Shown: positions 29,198-41,441, counted from the first letter of the stretch. The stretch is DNA of 64,000 bases from Thauera sp. (GCA_024235615.1 JACKMB010000004.1:248001-312000); one strand, 5' to 3'. A program made the numbers and translations. Notes: generated by a model not told the origin, from the letters alone.

Positions 29198-29402
29198 GGC
29201 AAGGTCCGGAACGGTTGAAGTGCGCGGCGGCAGGCGCTTTGCGGGCGATTTTGAGCGAGCCACCGAGGCTTGTCACCCTTGCGCTGTCGGACAGACGCTG
29301 TCTGCAAAGGTGCCCGGTCTTGCTAGACTTGATTCATCAGGGCGCTGCGACCAAGGTCCCGGCCCCGTTTTTTGCTCCTGTTCAAGCCGAGGTAAGACCG
29401 CA

Positions 29403-29843
29403 ATGACCAACCCGCCCGTGTTCACCTGGAGTGACCGTTTCCTGCTCGGGCACCGCACGATCGACGACACTCACCGCGAGTTCGTCGATTGCGTGGATGC
29501 GCTGCTGCGCGCCAGCGACGCGGAGATCCCCGCCGCGCTCGACGCCTTCGCCCGCCACGCCGAGGCGCACTTCGCGCAGGAGGACCAGTGGCTGGCCGCG
29601 CCCGATTTCCCCAACGGCGGCGAGTGCCACATCGACGAGCACGCCAAGGTGATGGCCTCGGTGCGCGAGGTGCAGGAGCTCGTCGGCAAGGGCGAGGTGG
29701 CGATCGCCCGCGAGCTCGCGCAGGCGCTGATGGACTGGTTCCCCGGGCACGCCGACTACATGGACTCGGCGCTCGCTACCTGGCTGGTGAAGAAGTCGCA
29801 CGACGGCCGTCCGCTGGTGCTGCGGCGCAAGGAACATCTTTGA
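29403..29843 (+). CDS. Bacteriohemerythrin
   Basis: 146 residues, a single hemerythrin domain. Candidate di-iron ligands are H24, H56, E60, H76, H80, H116 and D121, in the standard H...HxxxE...HxxxH...HxxxxD pattern. Such proteins bind O2 reversibly and may sense, store or scavenge it in facultative anaerobes. Start ATG 29403 with AGG about ten bases upstream (CCGAGG); the frame is open further upstream but that part is not hemerythrin-like. The 205 bases before it (29198-29402), shared with the divergent tlpA-like gene, hold no other gene. Confidence 0.88.
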   Translation: MTNPPVFTWSDRFLLGHRTIDDTHREFVDCVDALLRASDAEIPAALDAFARHAEAHFAQEDQWLAAPDFPNGGECHIDEHAKVMASVREVQELVGKGEVAIARELAQALMDWFPGHADYMDSALATWLVKKSHDGRPLVLRRKEHL

Positions 29844-29983
29844 GCGCCTCGCCGGCCGGGCGCACGCCGCCCCGCCCTCGGCGTGGTCCGGCCCGTGTCC
29901 GCCGACCCGGACGCGCGATCGGCTAGAATCGACGTCCACGCCGCCCGGCCGGGCGGCTTTGCTTTTCTGCGATCCAGTTCACG

Positions 29984-31975
<1,992 letters not shown>

Positions 31976-32008
31976 ACGGCGCGGCGGCGCGTGCGGCGAG
32001 CGTGCACG

Positions 32009-32031
32009 AAAAAGGCAGCCCGCAGGCTGCC
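32009..32031 (-). terminator. Rho-independent terminator of the cytochrome c5 gene
   Basis: On the minus strand GGCAGCC-TGCG-GGCTGCC is followed by TTTTT. It lies 27 bases after the cytochrome gene stop. The stem may also end rep transcripts from the other strand, where no T-run follows. Confidence 0.75.
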
Positions 32032-32057
32032 TCGTCCGTCGCTGTGCGCTCGCGCGC

Positions 32058-32504
32058 TTACTGCTCGACCGGCGGTTCGGTGTAGCCGGCGCCGGCCAGG
32101 TTCGCCAGATAGGCCACGGCGCGCGAGACTTCGGTGTCGGTGAGGTCGCTGCCACCACCGCGCGGGGGCATCGCGCCCTTGCCGGCGATCGCCGAGGCGG
32201 TGAGGCCATCGTGGCCGAGCGCCAGGCGCGGGCCCCAGGCGGCGGCATCGCCCGTCTTCGGCGCACCCACCGCACCCGAGTCGTGGCAGGCGGCGCAGAT
32301 CGACTTGTAGATCTGCTCACCGGTGCGGGTGCCCGGCGTGATGGTCACGGCCTGGATCTCGACCCGTGCGACCGGCTGGATCAGCGTCGCGGTGGTTTCC
32401 GGATCGATCTTGCTCTGGTCGCCACAGCCGGCCAGCAGCGCGGCTGCGACCAGGGCGACGGGCATTGCGAGGCGGGCGGGCCGCAGGGTGCGTGGGTTCG
32501 ACAT
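32058..32504 (-). CDS. Cytochrome c5-family c-type cytochrome, probable lipoprotein
   Basis: 148 residues. A hydrophobic signal ends in a lipobox LLAGC, suggesting lipid anchoring in the periplasm. A single haem c site CAACH follows in IYKSICAACHDSG, with an axial Met candidate in GAMPPRGG. The spacing and PPRGGG motif fit cytochrome c5, a small electron carrier to terminal oxidases or nitrogen oxide reductases. ATG 32504 (MSNPRTL) was chosen; a start eight or so codons upstream is possible. Confidence 0.88.
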   Translation of the reverse strand: MSNPRTLRPARLAMPVALVAAALLAGCGDQSKIDPETTATLIQPVARVEIQAVTITPGTRTGEQIYKSICAACHDSGAVGAPKTGDAAAWGPRLALGHDGLTASAIAGKGAMPPRGGGSDLTDTEVSRAVAYLANLAGAGYTEPPVEQ

Positions 32505-32543
32505 GCTTTGGTCCTCGGACGGGTGGCGCAAGACAGGGTCTAA

Positions 32544-32564
32544 AGCCCGGATTATAGCGGGCTA
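32544..32564 (-). promoter_or_regulatory. Candidate -10 element inside a dyad, upstream of cytochrome c5
   Basis: On the minus strand a perfect TATAAT (32551-32556) lies in the loop of an inverted repeat AGCCCG/CGGGCT (32544-32549 and 32558-32563), about 47 bases upstream of the start. A -35 match is weak. The dyad could bind a regulator that blocks RNA polymerase. Confidence 0.4.
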
Positions 32565-32652
32565 AAAACCATTGTGGCAGCGCGGCATGGACTTTGCCGC
32601 CGAAGCGGGCTATGCTCTCGCGCCTTGTCCGGGCGCTTCGTCCGGGCTCCGC

Positions 32653-32729
32653 GCGCCCGTAGCTCAGCTGGATAGAGTACTGCCCTCCGAAGGCAGGGGT
32701 CGGACGTTCGAATCGTCTCGGGCGCGCCA
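32653..32729 (+). tRNA. tRNA-Arg (anticodon CCG)
   Basis: 77 bases with encoded CCA. The 7-base acceptor stem GCGCCCG/CGGGCGC is perfect, with G as discriminator base. The D arm has AGCTCAGCTGGAT. The anticodon loop CTCCGAA sits in the stem TGCC/GGCA, giving anticodon CCG, which reads CGG. The T arm contains GTTCGAATC. Open reading frames across it are spurious. Confidence 0.97.
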
Positions 32730-32810
32730 AGAAATCAAGGGTATAGCGGTCGGTGCTGGAGGCTGTGCGTAAATCGCTTGCAGACGCGAACCCCCGAAAT
32801 CCCGCAGAAC

Positions 32811-32834
32811 AACCGGCCTCGAGCCGGTTTTTTT
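32811..32834 (+). terminator. Rho-independent terminator after tRNA-Arg
   Basis: ACCGGC (32812-32817) pairs with GCCGGT (32823-32828), followed by a run of seven T. It lies about 80 bases after the tRNA, with no gene between. Confidence 0.8.
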
Positions 32835-32941
32835 GTGCCGCTTTTCCACCTCGTCACGGTCTCGATCCGCAGAGTTTTCGGTCGCTTGGCCGTTGCCCCG
32901 CGTTCGACGACCTGCCAGAGGGGGCCGTCGGGGCTGACTGA

Positions 32942-33934
32942 ATGACCGTATCGACCTTTCCCGCGCTGCGCTCGCGCGGCCGGCATGTTTCCGCGGCAGC
33001 CCTGCTGCTGGCTGTGCTCGGCTTGTCGGGCCTCCCCGCCGCCGCCTGTGAGCCGGTGCTCGCGGTGGAGGACGGGGGACGCATCCTGTTGTGGCAGGCG
33101 CCCGGTCCGGCGCGCGAGGTGGTCGAAGGTGGCTGCGCCGCAATCGATGCGGCCGCGGAGCGGCTCGCGTACTGCACGCGGCCCGCCGCCGACACGCGTC
33201 AGGCGGTGCAGCTGAACGTTCTGCCGCTCGCGGGCGGCGACGCGCAGCGCGTGCATGCGGGACGCGAGGGCGACGCCATCTCCGAGGCGGCGTGGTCGCC
33301 GGATGGCTCGCGGCTCGCGTTCATCCTCACCGACGCGCGCTTTCGCAGCCACCTGATGGTGGTGGAGCCGGGCAGCCCGGCACGTCGGCTCGCCAGCGCA
33401 GCCAACGCGGAGAACCACCAGTGGTGGAGCCTGGGCTGGCTCGCGGACGGGAGCGCGATCGGTGTGCACGACATGGAGCACTACGCGCTCATCGCGGCCG
33501 ATGGCGGCGGCGTGCGCGAATCCATCCCGCTCGCGCGCATGCTCGGTGTGCAGGCCGAGGCGATCTCCAGCACGGATCGGGTGCTGCCCTCGCCGCGGGA
33601 CCCGACGGTGTTCGCCTATACCCTCGGGGTGCCCGGCACTGCGCGCTTCCGACAGGCGATGCACGAGCCGAACACCGCGCTGTTTGTCCACGATCGTTTC
33701 CTCGGCCGTGGCAAGAACCTGCGCCTGAGCGCCGAGCACGTCACCGTGGTCGATGCGGCGTGGGCGCCGGGCGGGCTGGCGCTGTACTTCAGCGGCTATC
33801 TCGACCGCCATGTAAACGAGGACGACCCCTTCCGCGTCTATCGCATCGAGCGCAGCGGGCAGGGGATGCGCGAGCTGCTGCGCGGCGAGCGGGTGAGCGC
33901 AGGCTGTCGCGCGGCGTCCGCGGGGCCGGCATGA
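32942..33934 (+). CDS. Secreted TolB-like beta-propeller protein, function unknown
   Basis: 330 residues. An N-terminal signal peptide (about 1-35, ending near AAAC) directs it to the periplasm. Repeats of the WD40-like/PD40 type can be seen: EAAWSPDGSRLAFIL, then a weaker LGWLADGSAIGV and DAAWAPGGLALYF. These suggest a TolB-like propeller. No enzyme motif seen. It stands alone between a terminator and a convergent esterase gene. Function cannot be inferred from context. Confidence 0.7.
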   Translation: MTVSTFPALRSRGRHVSAAALLLAVLGLSGLPAAACEPVLAVEDGGRILLWQAPGPAREVVEGGCAAIDAAAERLAYCTRPAADTRQAVQLNVLPLAGGDAQRVHAGREGDAISEAAWSPDGSRLAFILTDARFRSHLMVVEPGSPARRLASAANAENHQWWSLGWLADGSAIGVHDMEHYALIAADGGGVRESIPLARMLGVQAEAISSTDRVLPSPRDPTVFAYTLGVPGTARFRQAMHEPNTALFVHDRFLGRGKNLRLSAEHVTVVDAAWAPGGLALYFSGYLDRHVNEDDPFRVYRIERSGQGMRELLRGERVSAGCRAASAGPA

Positions 33935-33965
33935 GCGCAGCGGAGTCGCCGCTCGCGCCGCGCGA

Positions 33966-34691
33966 TCAGCCGTCGTGATGGCCCGGCGCCCGCAGGATGG
34001 CGCCCAGCCACCGCCCGATGTCCGCGATCTCCTCGAGGCTCACCGAATGCGGCAGGGGGTAGTCGTGCCACTCGGGCTCGATGCCCAGCTGGCGGAGGAG
34101 CTCGACCGCCTGCCGGCCGAGCTCGGGCGCGACGACGTCGTCGTGGGTGCCATGCGCGGCGAAGACCGGCGTGCGGCGATTCGCCTCCTCGAAGCCGTCG
34201 ATCAGCAGCCCGGGGCTGGGGAGGTAGGTCGACAGCGCGATGATTCCCGCGAGCGGCTCGGGGTGGGTGAGCCCGGTCAGGTAGGCCACGGCGCCGCCCT
34301 GCGAGAAGCCCGCGAGGATGACGCGCTCGGCGGGCACGCCGCGCTCGGCTTCGCGTTCGATCAGCTGGCGGACGAGCGCGCGCGAATCGAGCAGCCCGGC
34401 CTCGTCGATCTGGCGGCTGTGCGGGGCGAGCGAGACGATGTCGTACCAGGCGCGCATGACATAGCCGGCGTTGCAGGTCACCGCACGATAGGGGGCGTGG
34501 GGGAAGATGAAGCGCACCGCAGGGCTGCGGGGCAGGCCCAGCGCCGGGATGACCGGCTCGAAGTCGCCGCCGTCCGCGCCCAGGCCGTGCATCCAGATGA
34601 CACTGTAGCGGGGATCGGGTCCGGTCTCGAGCTCGATGGGCGGGGTGTCGAAGACGAGGCCTGGGGAGGAGTGGGGGCTCAAGCGGGTCAC
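33966..34691 (-). CDS. Phospholipase/carboxylesterase-family alpha/beta hydrolase
   Basis: 241 residues. Serine hydrolase motifs: VIWMHGLGADGGDF (oxyanion loop), GFSQGGAVA (nucleophile Ser in G-x-S-x-G), AAHGTHDDVV (Asp) and a terminal LPHSV (His). This is the acyl-protein thioesterase/carboxylesterase group (EstB-like) acting on short esters or thioesters; no signal peptide. It starts with GTG at 34691; an ATG would place the start inside the conserved part. Confidence 0.88.
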   Translation of the reverse strand: MTRLSPHSSPGLVFDTPPIELETGPDPRYSVIWMHGLGADGGDFEPVIPALGLPRSPAVRFIFPHAPYRAVTCNAGYVMRAWYDIVSLAPHSRQIDEAGLLDSRALVRQLIEREAERGVPAERVILAGFSQGGAVAYLTGLTHPEPLAGIIALSTYLPSPGLLIDGFEEANRRTPVFAAHGTHDDVVAPELGRQAVELLRQLGIEPEWHDYPLPHSVSLEEIADIGRWLGAILRAPGHHDG

Positions 34692-34761
34692 CTTGTGGGA
34701 GAGTGGAGCGTCGGTGCGCGCGGCTGCGCACCTTGTGGGCTACGAAAAGCGGATCGGACGG

Positions 34762-34980
34762 ATGAATCCTGAACACCTGGAGCTGCTGCTCAGCCGCGAG
34801 ATGCCCTTCGGCAAGTACAAGGGGCGGGTGATCGCGGATCTGCCGGGATACTACCTCGCGTGGCTCGCCCGCAAGGGCTTCCCGCCGGGGCAGCTGGGCC
34901 AGCTGCTGGCGCTGATGCACGAGCTCGACCACAACGGCCTCGGCGGCCTGCTGGAGCCCTTGCGTAGGGCGCGGAGCTAG
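34762..34980 (+). CDS. DUF3820 small protein
   Basis: 72 residues. The MPFGKYKGRVIADLPGYYLAW pattern is split here as MPFGKYKG and ADLPGYYLAWL, typical of DUF3820. The family was named from a Pseudomonas quorum-sensing-regulated gene; its biochemical role is unknown, though the GKYKG motif recalls exonuclease-associated small domains. ATG 34762 begins the conserved part. It precedes the SbcD-like gene by 165 bases. Confidence 0.8.
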   Translation: MNPEHLELLLSREMPFGKYKGRVIADLPGYYLAWLARKGFPPGQLGQLLALMHELDHNGLGGLLEPLRRARS

Positions 34981-35145
34981 GGCTGTGGCGCGGTCGGGCG
35001 GCGTGTAACATGCCGGCCTGTGACAAATGGGTCGCTGCAGCGGCCGGGCTTGCCGACGGGGGCTGCAAAATCGTGCGCCCCGCGCTCCGGGCCGCGCACG
35101 CAGGACTTCTCGCTGGAGCTTTTCCTCAAATACGGGGGCCGCACG

Positions 35146-36270
35146 ATGCCGCGCTTTCTTCATACCGCCGATTGGCAGATCGGCCGCCAGTACGCGCGCT
35201 TCGCGCCCGAGGACGCGCTGGCGCTGGCCGAGGCGCGCCTGTCGGCGGTCGAGCGCCTGGCCGACATCGCGCACCAGGAGGCGGTGGATGCGGTGCTGGT
35301 GGCCGGGGACGTCTTCGATGCGCAGACGGTGTCCGATCGCACGATCCGCCGCCTGTTCAACGCCATGGGGGCGTACGCGGGGCCGTGGGTGCTGATCCCC
35401 GGCAACCACGACGCCGCGCTGGCCGAGAGCGTATGGACGCGTGCGCGTCGCCTCGGCGCCGTGGCGGCCAACGTGCATCTGGCGCTGAGCGCGCAGGTAA
35501 TGGCGTTCCCCGAGCGCGGTTTCGCCGTGCTGCCGGCGCCGCTCACCCAGCGCCAGACCGCGGCCGACGAGACCGCGTGGTTCGACCACGCGGTCACGGC
35601 GCCGGGGCTGGTGCGTGTCGGCCTCGCCCACGGCAGCGTCCAGGGCGTGCTCGCCGAGGGCATCGACTCGCCCAACCCGATCGCCGCCGACCGCGCCGGC
35701 CGCGCCGCGCTGGATTACCTCGCGCTCGGCGACTGGCACGGCACGCGGCGGATCGACGCGCGCACCTGGTACAGCGGCACGCCCGAGCAGGACCGCTTCA
35801 AGGCCAACGATCCCGGCAACGTGCTGCTGGTGGACATCCCCGCGGCGGGCGCCGAACCGAAGGTGGAGGTCCGGGCGGTGGGGCGGCACCCCTGGATCGA
35901 GCTGGAGGAGAGCCTGGCGGTAGCCTCGGACCTCGAGCGCACGATCGCCCGCCTGCAGGCCTTGCCCGAGCTCGCCGTGGTCGATCTGAGCCTGGCCGGC
36001 GAGCTCCACCTCCTCGGCAGGCAGCAGCTCGAGGCCGCGCTGTCGGTGGCGGAGGCGAGGTTCCGCAGCCTGCGCACCGACCTGTCGCGGCTGCGCCTGC
36101 AGCCCACCGAGGACGACCTCGCCGCCCTGCATGCGGACGGCTACGTGGGCAGGGTGATCGCCGAGCTGCGCGAGGAGCAGGAGGGCGGGAACGCCGAGCT
36201 CGCCCGCGAGGCCATGGCCATCCTCGCCGCGCTGCTGCTGGAGACGCGGGGCCAGGGAGAGACGGCATGA
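35146..36270 (+). CDS. SbcD/Mre11-like metallophosphoesterase (DNA repair exonuclease family)
   Basis: 374 residues of the calcineurin-like phosphoesterase fold. Metal motifs: HTADWQIG, AGDVFD, PGNHDAA, LAHGS, and GDWHG. In the first motif the usual D-x-H of SbcD/Mre11 is D-W-Q, so one metal ligand differs; this seems characteristic of a subfamily rather than a mutation. The C-terminal domain (about 270-374) is helical. It overlaps the next gene (ATGA), which encodes a RAD50/SbcC-like ATPase, so the two likely form a complex. ATG 35146 starts the phosphoesterase domain; the open frame runs further upstream without similarity. Confidence 0.88.
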   Translation: MPRFLHTADWQIGRQYARFAPEDALALAEARLSAVERLADIAHQEAVDAVLVAGDVFDAQTVSDRTIRRLFNAMGAYAGPWVLIPGNHDAALAESVWTRARRLGAVAANVHLALSAQVMAFPERGFAVLPAPLTQRQTAADETAWFDHAVTAPGLVRVGLAHGSVQGVLAEGIDSPNPIAADRAGRAALDYLALGDWHGTRRIDARTWYSGTPEQDRFKANDPGNVLLVDIPAAGAEPKVEVRAVGRHPWIELEESLAVASDLERTIARLQALPELAVVDLSLAGELHLLGRQQLEAALSVAEARFRSLRTDLSRLRLQPTEDDLAALHADGYVGRVIAELREEQEGGNAELAREAMAILAALLLETRGQGETA

Positions 36271-38921
36271 GGCTGCTGCGCCTGAAGGTCGAACAGCTGC
36301 GCCGCTTCCGCCAGCCAGTCGAGATCCGCGACCTCGACGCCGGCATCAACCTGTTCACCGGACCCAACGAGTCGGGCAAGAGCACCCTGGTGCGCGCGAT
36401 CCGCGCGGCGTTCTTCGAGCGTTACAAGTCGTCCAGCGTGGAGGACCTGCAGCCCTGGGGCGATTCGGCCGCCGCGCCGACGGTCGAGCTGGAGTTCGAG
36501 TGGCAGGGCAAGCGCTGGAAGCTGGTCAAGAGCTTCCTCAAGCGCAAGCGCTGCGACGTCAGCGTCGACGGCGTCGCGTTCAGCGGCGAGGAGGCGGAGG
36601 ACAAGCTCGCCGATCTGCTCGGCTTCGAGTTTCCCGGGCGCGGGGCCAGCCGGCCGGAGCACTGGGGCATTCCCGGACTGCTGTGGATCGAGCAGGGCGC
36701 CGGGCACGAGATCCACAAGCCGGTCGAGCACGCCGGCAGCCACCTGAAATCCGTCCTGGGCAGCAGCCTCGGCGAGGTGACCAGCAGCGCGGGGGACGCG
36801 CTGATCGCGCGCATCACCAAGGAGCGCGCCCGCCTGCTGACCGCCACGGGCCGGCCCACCGGAGACTTCGCCACAGCGCTGGAGGCGCACGAGCGCCTCG
36901 AGCGCGAGCACGCCGACCTACAGGGTCGGATCCGGCAGTACCGCCAGCAGGTCGATCGGCTCGGGCAACTGCGGGATGAACAGGCGCGCGACGACGGTGA
37001 GCGCATCTGGGAGGCGTACCGGCAGCAGGCCAGGGCGGCCGAGGTCCGACTGGTCGAGGTGCTGGCCTGGCAGCGCGAGCAGGAGCGCGACCAGCAGGCC
37101 TTGCAGGTCTGCCAGGCGAGCGTGCGCACGAGCCTCGACCTGCTCGGCCGCTTCGAGGCGCAGCGCAAGGATCTGCACAAGCGCGCCGCGGACCGCGACG
37201 TGGCCGCGCAGGCGCTCGCCGCGCAGGAGGCGCGCAGGCCGGCCGTGGAGCGTGCGCTCGCCGACGCCCGCACGGCCTTCGAGGCGGCCAGGGTGGCGGT
37301 CCGGCTGGCGCGCGAGCAGCAGCAGCGCAAGGACCTGGCACGCGAGCTGGAGCAGGCCGACGCCGAGCTCGCCGGCCTGGACCAGGCACTGGCACGCGCC
37401 CGCGAGTTGCACGAGGCGCTGCTGCGGCAGCGTGGGTTGCGGCAAACCCTGCACATCGACGCCAAGGCGCTCGCGCGCCTGCGCAAGGCCGAGGACGAGC
37501 TCGCCCGCCTCGCGATCCGCCAGGAGGCGGTCGCCACCCGCCTGCAGTTCGACCTGCGCGAGCCCGGGGCGGTCACGCTGGCGGGTGAGCCCTTGCATGG
37601 ACAGGGCGAGCGCCTGCTGCTCGAGCCGGCCGAGATCGTCCTCGGGCAGCTTGGAAGCCTGCGCATCCTGCCCGGCGGCGACGACATCGCCGATCTGGTC
37701 CGCAAGCGCCAGGGGCTGGACGACGACCGCGCGAGCCTGCTGTCCGTGCTCGGCGTGGCCTCGCTGGCCGCGGCGGATATCCGCCATGAGCAGTGCCGCG
37801 AGCTCGACGGCACCATCCGGCGCGACGAGTCGGTGCTGGAGTCGCTCGCGCCCGAGGGCCTGGAGGCGCTCGCCGGGCGCAGGCAGCTCAAGCAGGCGCG
37901 CCGCGAGGAGCTGGCGAGGCTGATCGCGGCGCTCCCCGAGCCGCAGCAGGGCGGCCTGTCGGTTTCCAGGGCGGAGGTGCAGCTGGACGGCGCCGGCGAA
38001 TCCCTCAAGGCCGCCGAGGCGGCCGAGGCGGGTTTCCGCAGCGCGCTCCTGCTCGCCACGCAGGCGCTGGAGAGTGCCCGCAGCGAATGGAGCCGGCTGG
38101 ACGGCGAACTGCAGGGTGCGGATCGCAGGCAGCATGAAAAGCTCGCTGCAGAGCAGCTGCTCGAGCTGCGCGCCAACGAGAACCGGCTCGAGCAGGCCCT
38201 GCGCGAACGGCAGAAGCAGATCGACCTCGCCAACCCGGGGGTCCTGCGCCAGGACGTCGAGCGCTTCACGCGCAGTGCGGACGCGGCCGAGAAGGCCGCC
38301 GAGCAGCGTCGCCTCGAGCTCGAGCGCCTGAAGGCCAGCCTGGAGGCGCTCGGCGCCGAGGGCCTGGAGGAGAGGAGCGCGGAGCTCGACGTCGAGCTGG
38401 CGCGGGCGGTGCGTCGCAAGGACGAGCTCGGGCGCCGCGCCGGCGCGCTCGATCTCCTGCTCGTGCGCCTGACCGATCACCGCCTGCAGCTCACCCGCCA
38501 GCTGCAGGCGCCGCTGCAGCGCCACCTGAACCGATACCTGCAGCTGCTGTTCCCGGAGGCCAGCCTGAGCGTCGATGAAGCGCTCGTGCCGGAGATCCTG
38601 GTGCGCCAGGGGCTGGACGGGGAAGAGCGCGGCCGCTTCGCCGAGCTGAGCTTCGGCGCGCGCGAGCAGATGGGCCTGATCAGTCGCCTCGCCTACGCCG
38701 ACCTGCTGCGCGAGGCGGGGCGCCCGACCCTGATCATCCTTGACGATGCCCTGGTGCACAGCGACGTCGAGCGTCTCGGCAACATGAAGCGCGTGTTGTT
38801 CGACGCCGCACAGCGCCACCAGATCCTGCTGTTCAGCTGCCATCCCGACAGCTGGCGTGACCTCGGCGTGGCGCCCCGCGACGTGGCCGGCCTGGGTATG
38901 CCGGCAGCCCCCTCCCCCTGA
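36267..38921 (+). CDS. SbcC/Rad50-like SMC-type ATPase without a zinc hook
   Basis: 884 residues. The Walker A motif GPNESGKST is at 32-40. Long coiled-coil segments rich in Ala, Arg, Glu and Leu fill most of 190-790. The C-terminal lobe contains [20 protein letters not shown] (signature region) and Walker [15 protein letters not shown]. It is shorter than SbcC (about 1050) and its four cysteines are isolated, with no CxxC hook at the coil apex, so it resembles YhaN-like ATPases. With the SbcD-like partner it probably processes DNA ends or hairpins; exact substrate unknown. Confidence 0.85.
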   Translation: MRLLRLKVEQLRRFRQPVEIRDLDAGINLFTGPNESGKSTLVRAIRAAFFERYKSSSVEDLQPWGDSAAAPTVELEFEWQGKRWKLVKSFLKRKRCDVSVDGVAFSGEEAEDKLADLLGFEFPGRGASRPEHWGIPGLLWIEQGAGHEIHKPVEHAGSHLKSVLGSSLGEVTSSAGDALIARITKERARLLTATGRPTGDFATALEAHERLEREHADLQGRIRQYRQQVDRLGQLRDEQARDDGERIWEAYRQQARAAEVRLVEVLAWQREQERDQQALQVCQASVRTSLDLLGRFEAQRKDLHKRAADRDVAAQALAAQEARRPAVERALADARTAFEAARVAVRLAREQQQRKDLARELEQADAELAGLDQALARARELHEALLRQRGLRQTLHIDAKALARLRKAEDELARLAIRQEAVATRLQFDLREPGAVTLAGEPLHGQGERLLLEPAEIVLGQLGSLRILPGGDDIADLVRKRQGLDDDRASLLSVLGVASLAAADIRHEQCRELDGTIRRDESVLESLAPEGLEALAGRRQLKQARREELARLIAALPEPQQGGLSVSRAEVQLDGAGESLKAAEAAEAGFRSALLLATQALESARSEWSRLDGELQGADRRQHEKLAAEQLLELRANENRLEQALRERQKQIDLANPGVLRQDVERFTRSADAAEKAAEQRRLELERLKASLEALGAEGLEERSAELDVELARAVRRKDELGRRAGALDLLLVRLTDHRLQLTRQLQAPLQRHLNRYLQLLFPEASLSVDEALVPEILVRQGLDGEERGRFAELSFGAREQMGLISRLAYADLLREAGRPTLIILDDALVHSDVERLGNMKRVLFDAAQRHQILLFSCHPDSWRDLGVAPRDVAGLGMPAAPSP

Positions 38922-38934
38922 AGGCGAACCCGCC

Positions 38935-39213
38935 ATGACCGCCCCGCAACCCAATAATCCCCTGCACGGCCTCACCCTCGAGCAGATCCTCGTCCAACTC
39001 GTGGAACGCCTCGGCTGGGCCACGCTCGGCCGGCGGGTGAGCATCCGCTGCTTTAACCACGAGCCCAGCATCGCCTCCAGCCTCAAGTTCCTGCGCCGCA
39101 CGCCCTGGGCGCGCGCGCAGGTCGAGGCCCTCTACCTCGACACCTTGCAGCAGCCCGGTGCGGGGGGCGCGGGGGGCAAGATCCGCGTGCCGCGAAGCGA
39201 AATCGACCCATAA
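38935..39213 (+). CDS. VF530 family protein (DUF2132)
   Basis: 92 residues. The family pattern is visible: [22 protein letters not shown], broken here as [11 protein letters not shown] and [21 protein letters not shown], with [11 protein letters not shown]530 proteins are small, helical and proposed to bind DNA; function not settled. It starts 13 bases after the SbcC-like gene and ends about 20 bases before the rrn promoter. Confidence 0.85.
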   Translation: MTAPQPNNPLHGLTLEQILVQLVERLGWATLGRRVSIRCFNHEPSIASSLKFLRRTPWARAQVEALYLDTLQQPGAGGAGGKIRVPRSEIDP

Positions 39214-39234
39214 GAATCTTCGATTCACTTTGTG

Positions 39235-39262
39235 TTGACGGATTTTCTCGGGTCTCTATAAT
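39235..39262 (+). promoter_or_regulatory. rRNA operon promoter
   Basis: TTGACG (39235-39240), 16-base spacing, and TATAAT (39257-39262), followed by a GCGC discriminator as in stringently controlled rRNA promoters. The 16S gene begins about 209 bases downstream. Confidence 0.85.
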
Positions 39263-39337
39263 GCGCGGCTTCCCGAACGCGACAGCGAATCGGCGAAACC
39301 GGAAAGCAGCAGATTCTTTCCTTGCCGCGAGTCGGCA

Positions 39338-39349
39338 GATCTTTAAAAA
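39338..39349 (+). promoter_or_regulatory. boxA-like antitermination element in the rrn leader
   Basis: GATCTTTAAAAA resembles boxA (TGCTCTTTAACA). It lies in the leader between the promoter and 16S, where NusB/NusE-dependent antitermination is set up. Confidence 0.6.
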
Positions 39350-39354
39350 CTTGG

Positions 39355-39371
39355 ACAACCGATAAGTGTGG
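39355..39371 (+). repeat. Left arm of the 16S processing stem
   Basis: This 17-base arm (starting ACAACCGATAAG) is complementary, with one bulged base, to 41037-41054 just after 16S. The pairing continues with G-U pairs for about 20 more bases inward. Such stems around 16S are cut by RNase III to release pre-16S. Confidence 0.8.
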
Positions 39372-39470
39372 GTGCTTGGTTGTTGCGGTCGGCGACTTTG
39401 GTCGCGGAAGTATCGCAATGATTGGTGCTCATGCTGATGAAAGTCAGTTATTTGAGTACTTTGCTGGATT

Positions 39471-41008
<1,538 letters not shown>

Positions 41009-41036
41009 AAGAGATCAGGCCGCGACGGCCAAGTAT

Positions 41037-41054
41037 CCACAACTTATCGGTTGT
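41037..41054 (+). repeat. Right arm of the 16S processing stem
   Basis: Pairs with 39355-39371 in the leader, enclosing the whole 16S sequence. It lies 29 bases after the mature 3' end and before tRNA-Ile. Confidence 0.8.
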
Positions 41055-41078
41055 TCAGGCGAGAAGAGCCTCGGATGA

Positions 41079-41155
41079 GGGTCTGTAGCTCAGCTGGTTA
41101 GAGCACCGTCTTGATAAGGCGGGGGTCGTTGGTTCGAACCCAACCAGACCCACCA
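41079..41155 (+). tRNA. tRNA-Ile (anticodon GAT)
   Basis: 77 bases with encoded CCA. Acceptor GGGTCTG/CAGACCC is perfect with A as discriminator. Anticodon loop TTGATAA gives GAT. Standard position in the 16S-23S spacer. Confidence 0.98.
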
Positions 41156-41178
41156 AATCAAGGGATGCTCGAGACAGG

Positions 41179-41254
41179 GGGGCTGTAGCTCAGCTGGGAG
41201 AGCGGCGGCTTTGCAAGCCGTAGGTCGTCGGTTCGATCCCGACCAGCTCCACCA
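41179..41254 (+). tRNA. tRNA-Ala (anticodon TGC)
   Basis: 76 bases with encoded CCA. Acceptor GGGGCTG/CAGCTCC contains the G3-U70 pair that identifies alanine tRNAs. Anticodon loop TTTGCAA gives TGC. It follows tRNA-Ile after 23 bases in the 16S-23S spacer. Confidence 0.98.
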
Positions 41255-41373
41255 GCGCAGGGTGGAAAATCCTGCAGTGTGGAAAGTCCTCGAGGGGTGT
41301 GTGGCGTCAGGCGTGACGAGTGGGACGTGCGTGGTGTGCACGGCACTCCTTACTCCTGACTCTTCACGAGTCG

Positions 41374-41385
41374 TGCTCTTTAACA
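41374..41385 (+). promoter_or_regulatory. boxA upstream of 23S
   Basis: A perfect TGCTCTTTAACA, the bacterial boxA consensus, in the spacer between tRNA-Ala and 23S. It allows antiterminated transcription of 23S. Confidence 0.9.
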
Positions 41386-41389
41386 AAGT

Positions 41390-41441
41390 GGAAGAAGTGT
41401 AGTACGTACCGAGCCGGTGCGTACTGCAAGTTGTGTGATTG
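41390..41441 (+). repeat. Left arm of an outer 23S processing stem with a local hairpin
   Basis: Two segments, GGAAGAAGTGT (41390-41400) and GTTGTGTGATTG (41430-41441), both pair with one continuous segment after 23S (44492-44512). The bases between them form their own hairpin, AGTACGTACC (41401-41410) with GGTGCGTACT (41416-41425). The result is a long helix around 23S with a side hairpin. Confidence 0.75.

Noticed and set aside
29286-29304. Short dyad GACAG-ACG-CTGTC before the hemerythrin gene as an operator
   Set aside because: Only five paired bases, placed about 100 bases from the start; too weak to support.
29326-29337. FNR-like site TTGAT..ATCAG upstream of hemerythrin
   Set aside because: The half-sites are two bases apart instead of four, so it does not fit the FNR consensus.
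32653-32834. tRNA-Arg as an integration site for a mobile element
   Set aside because: No integrase, no repeat of the tRNA 3' end downstream, and normal housekeeping genes on both sides.
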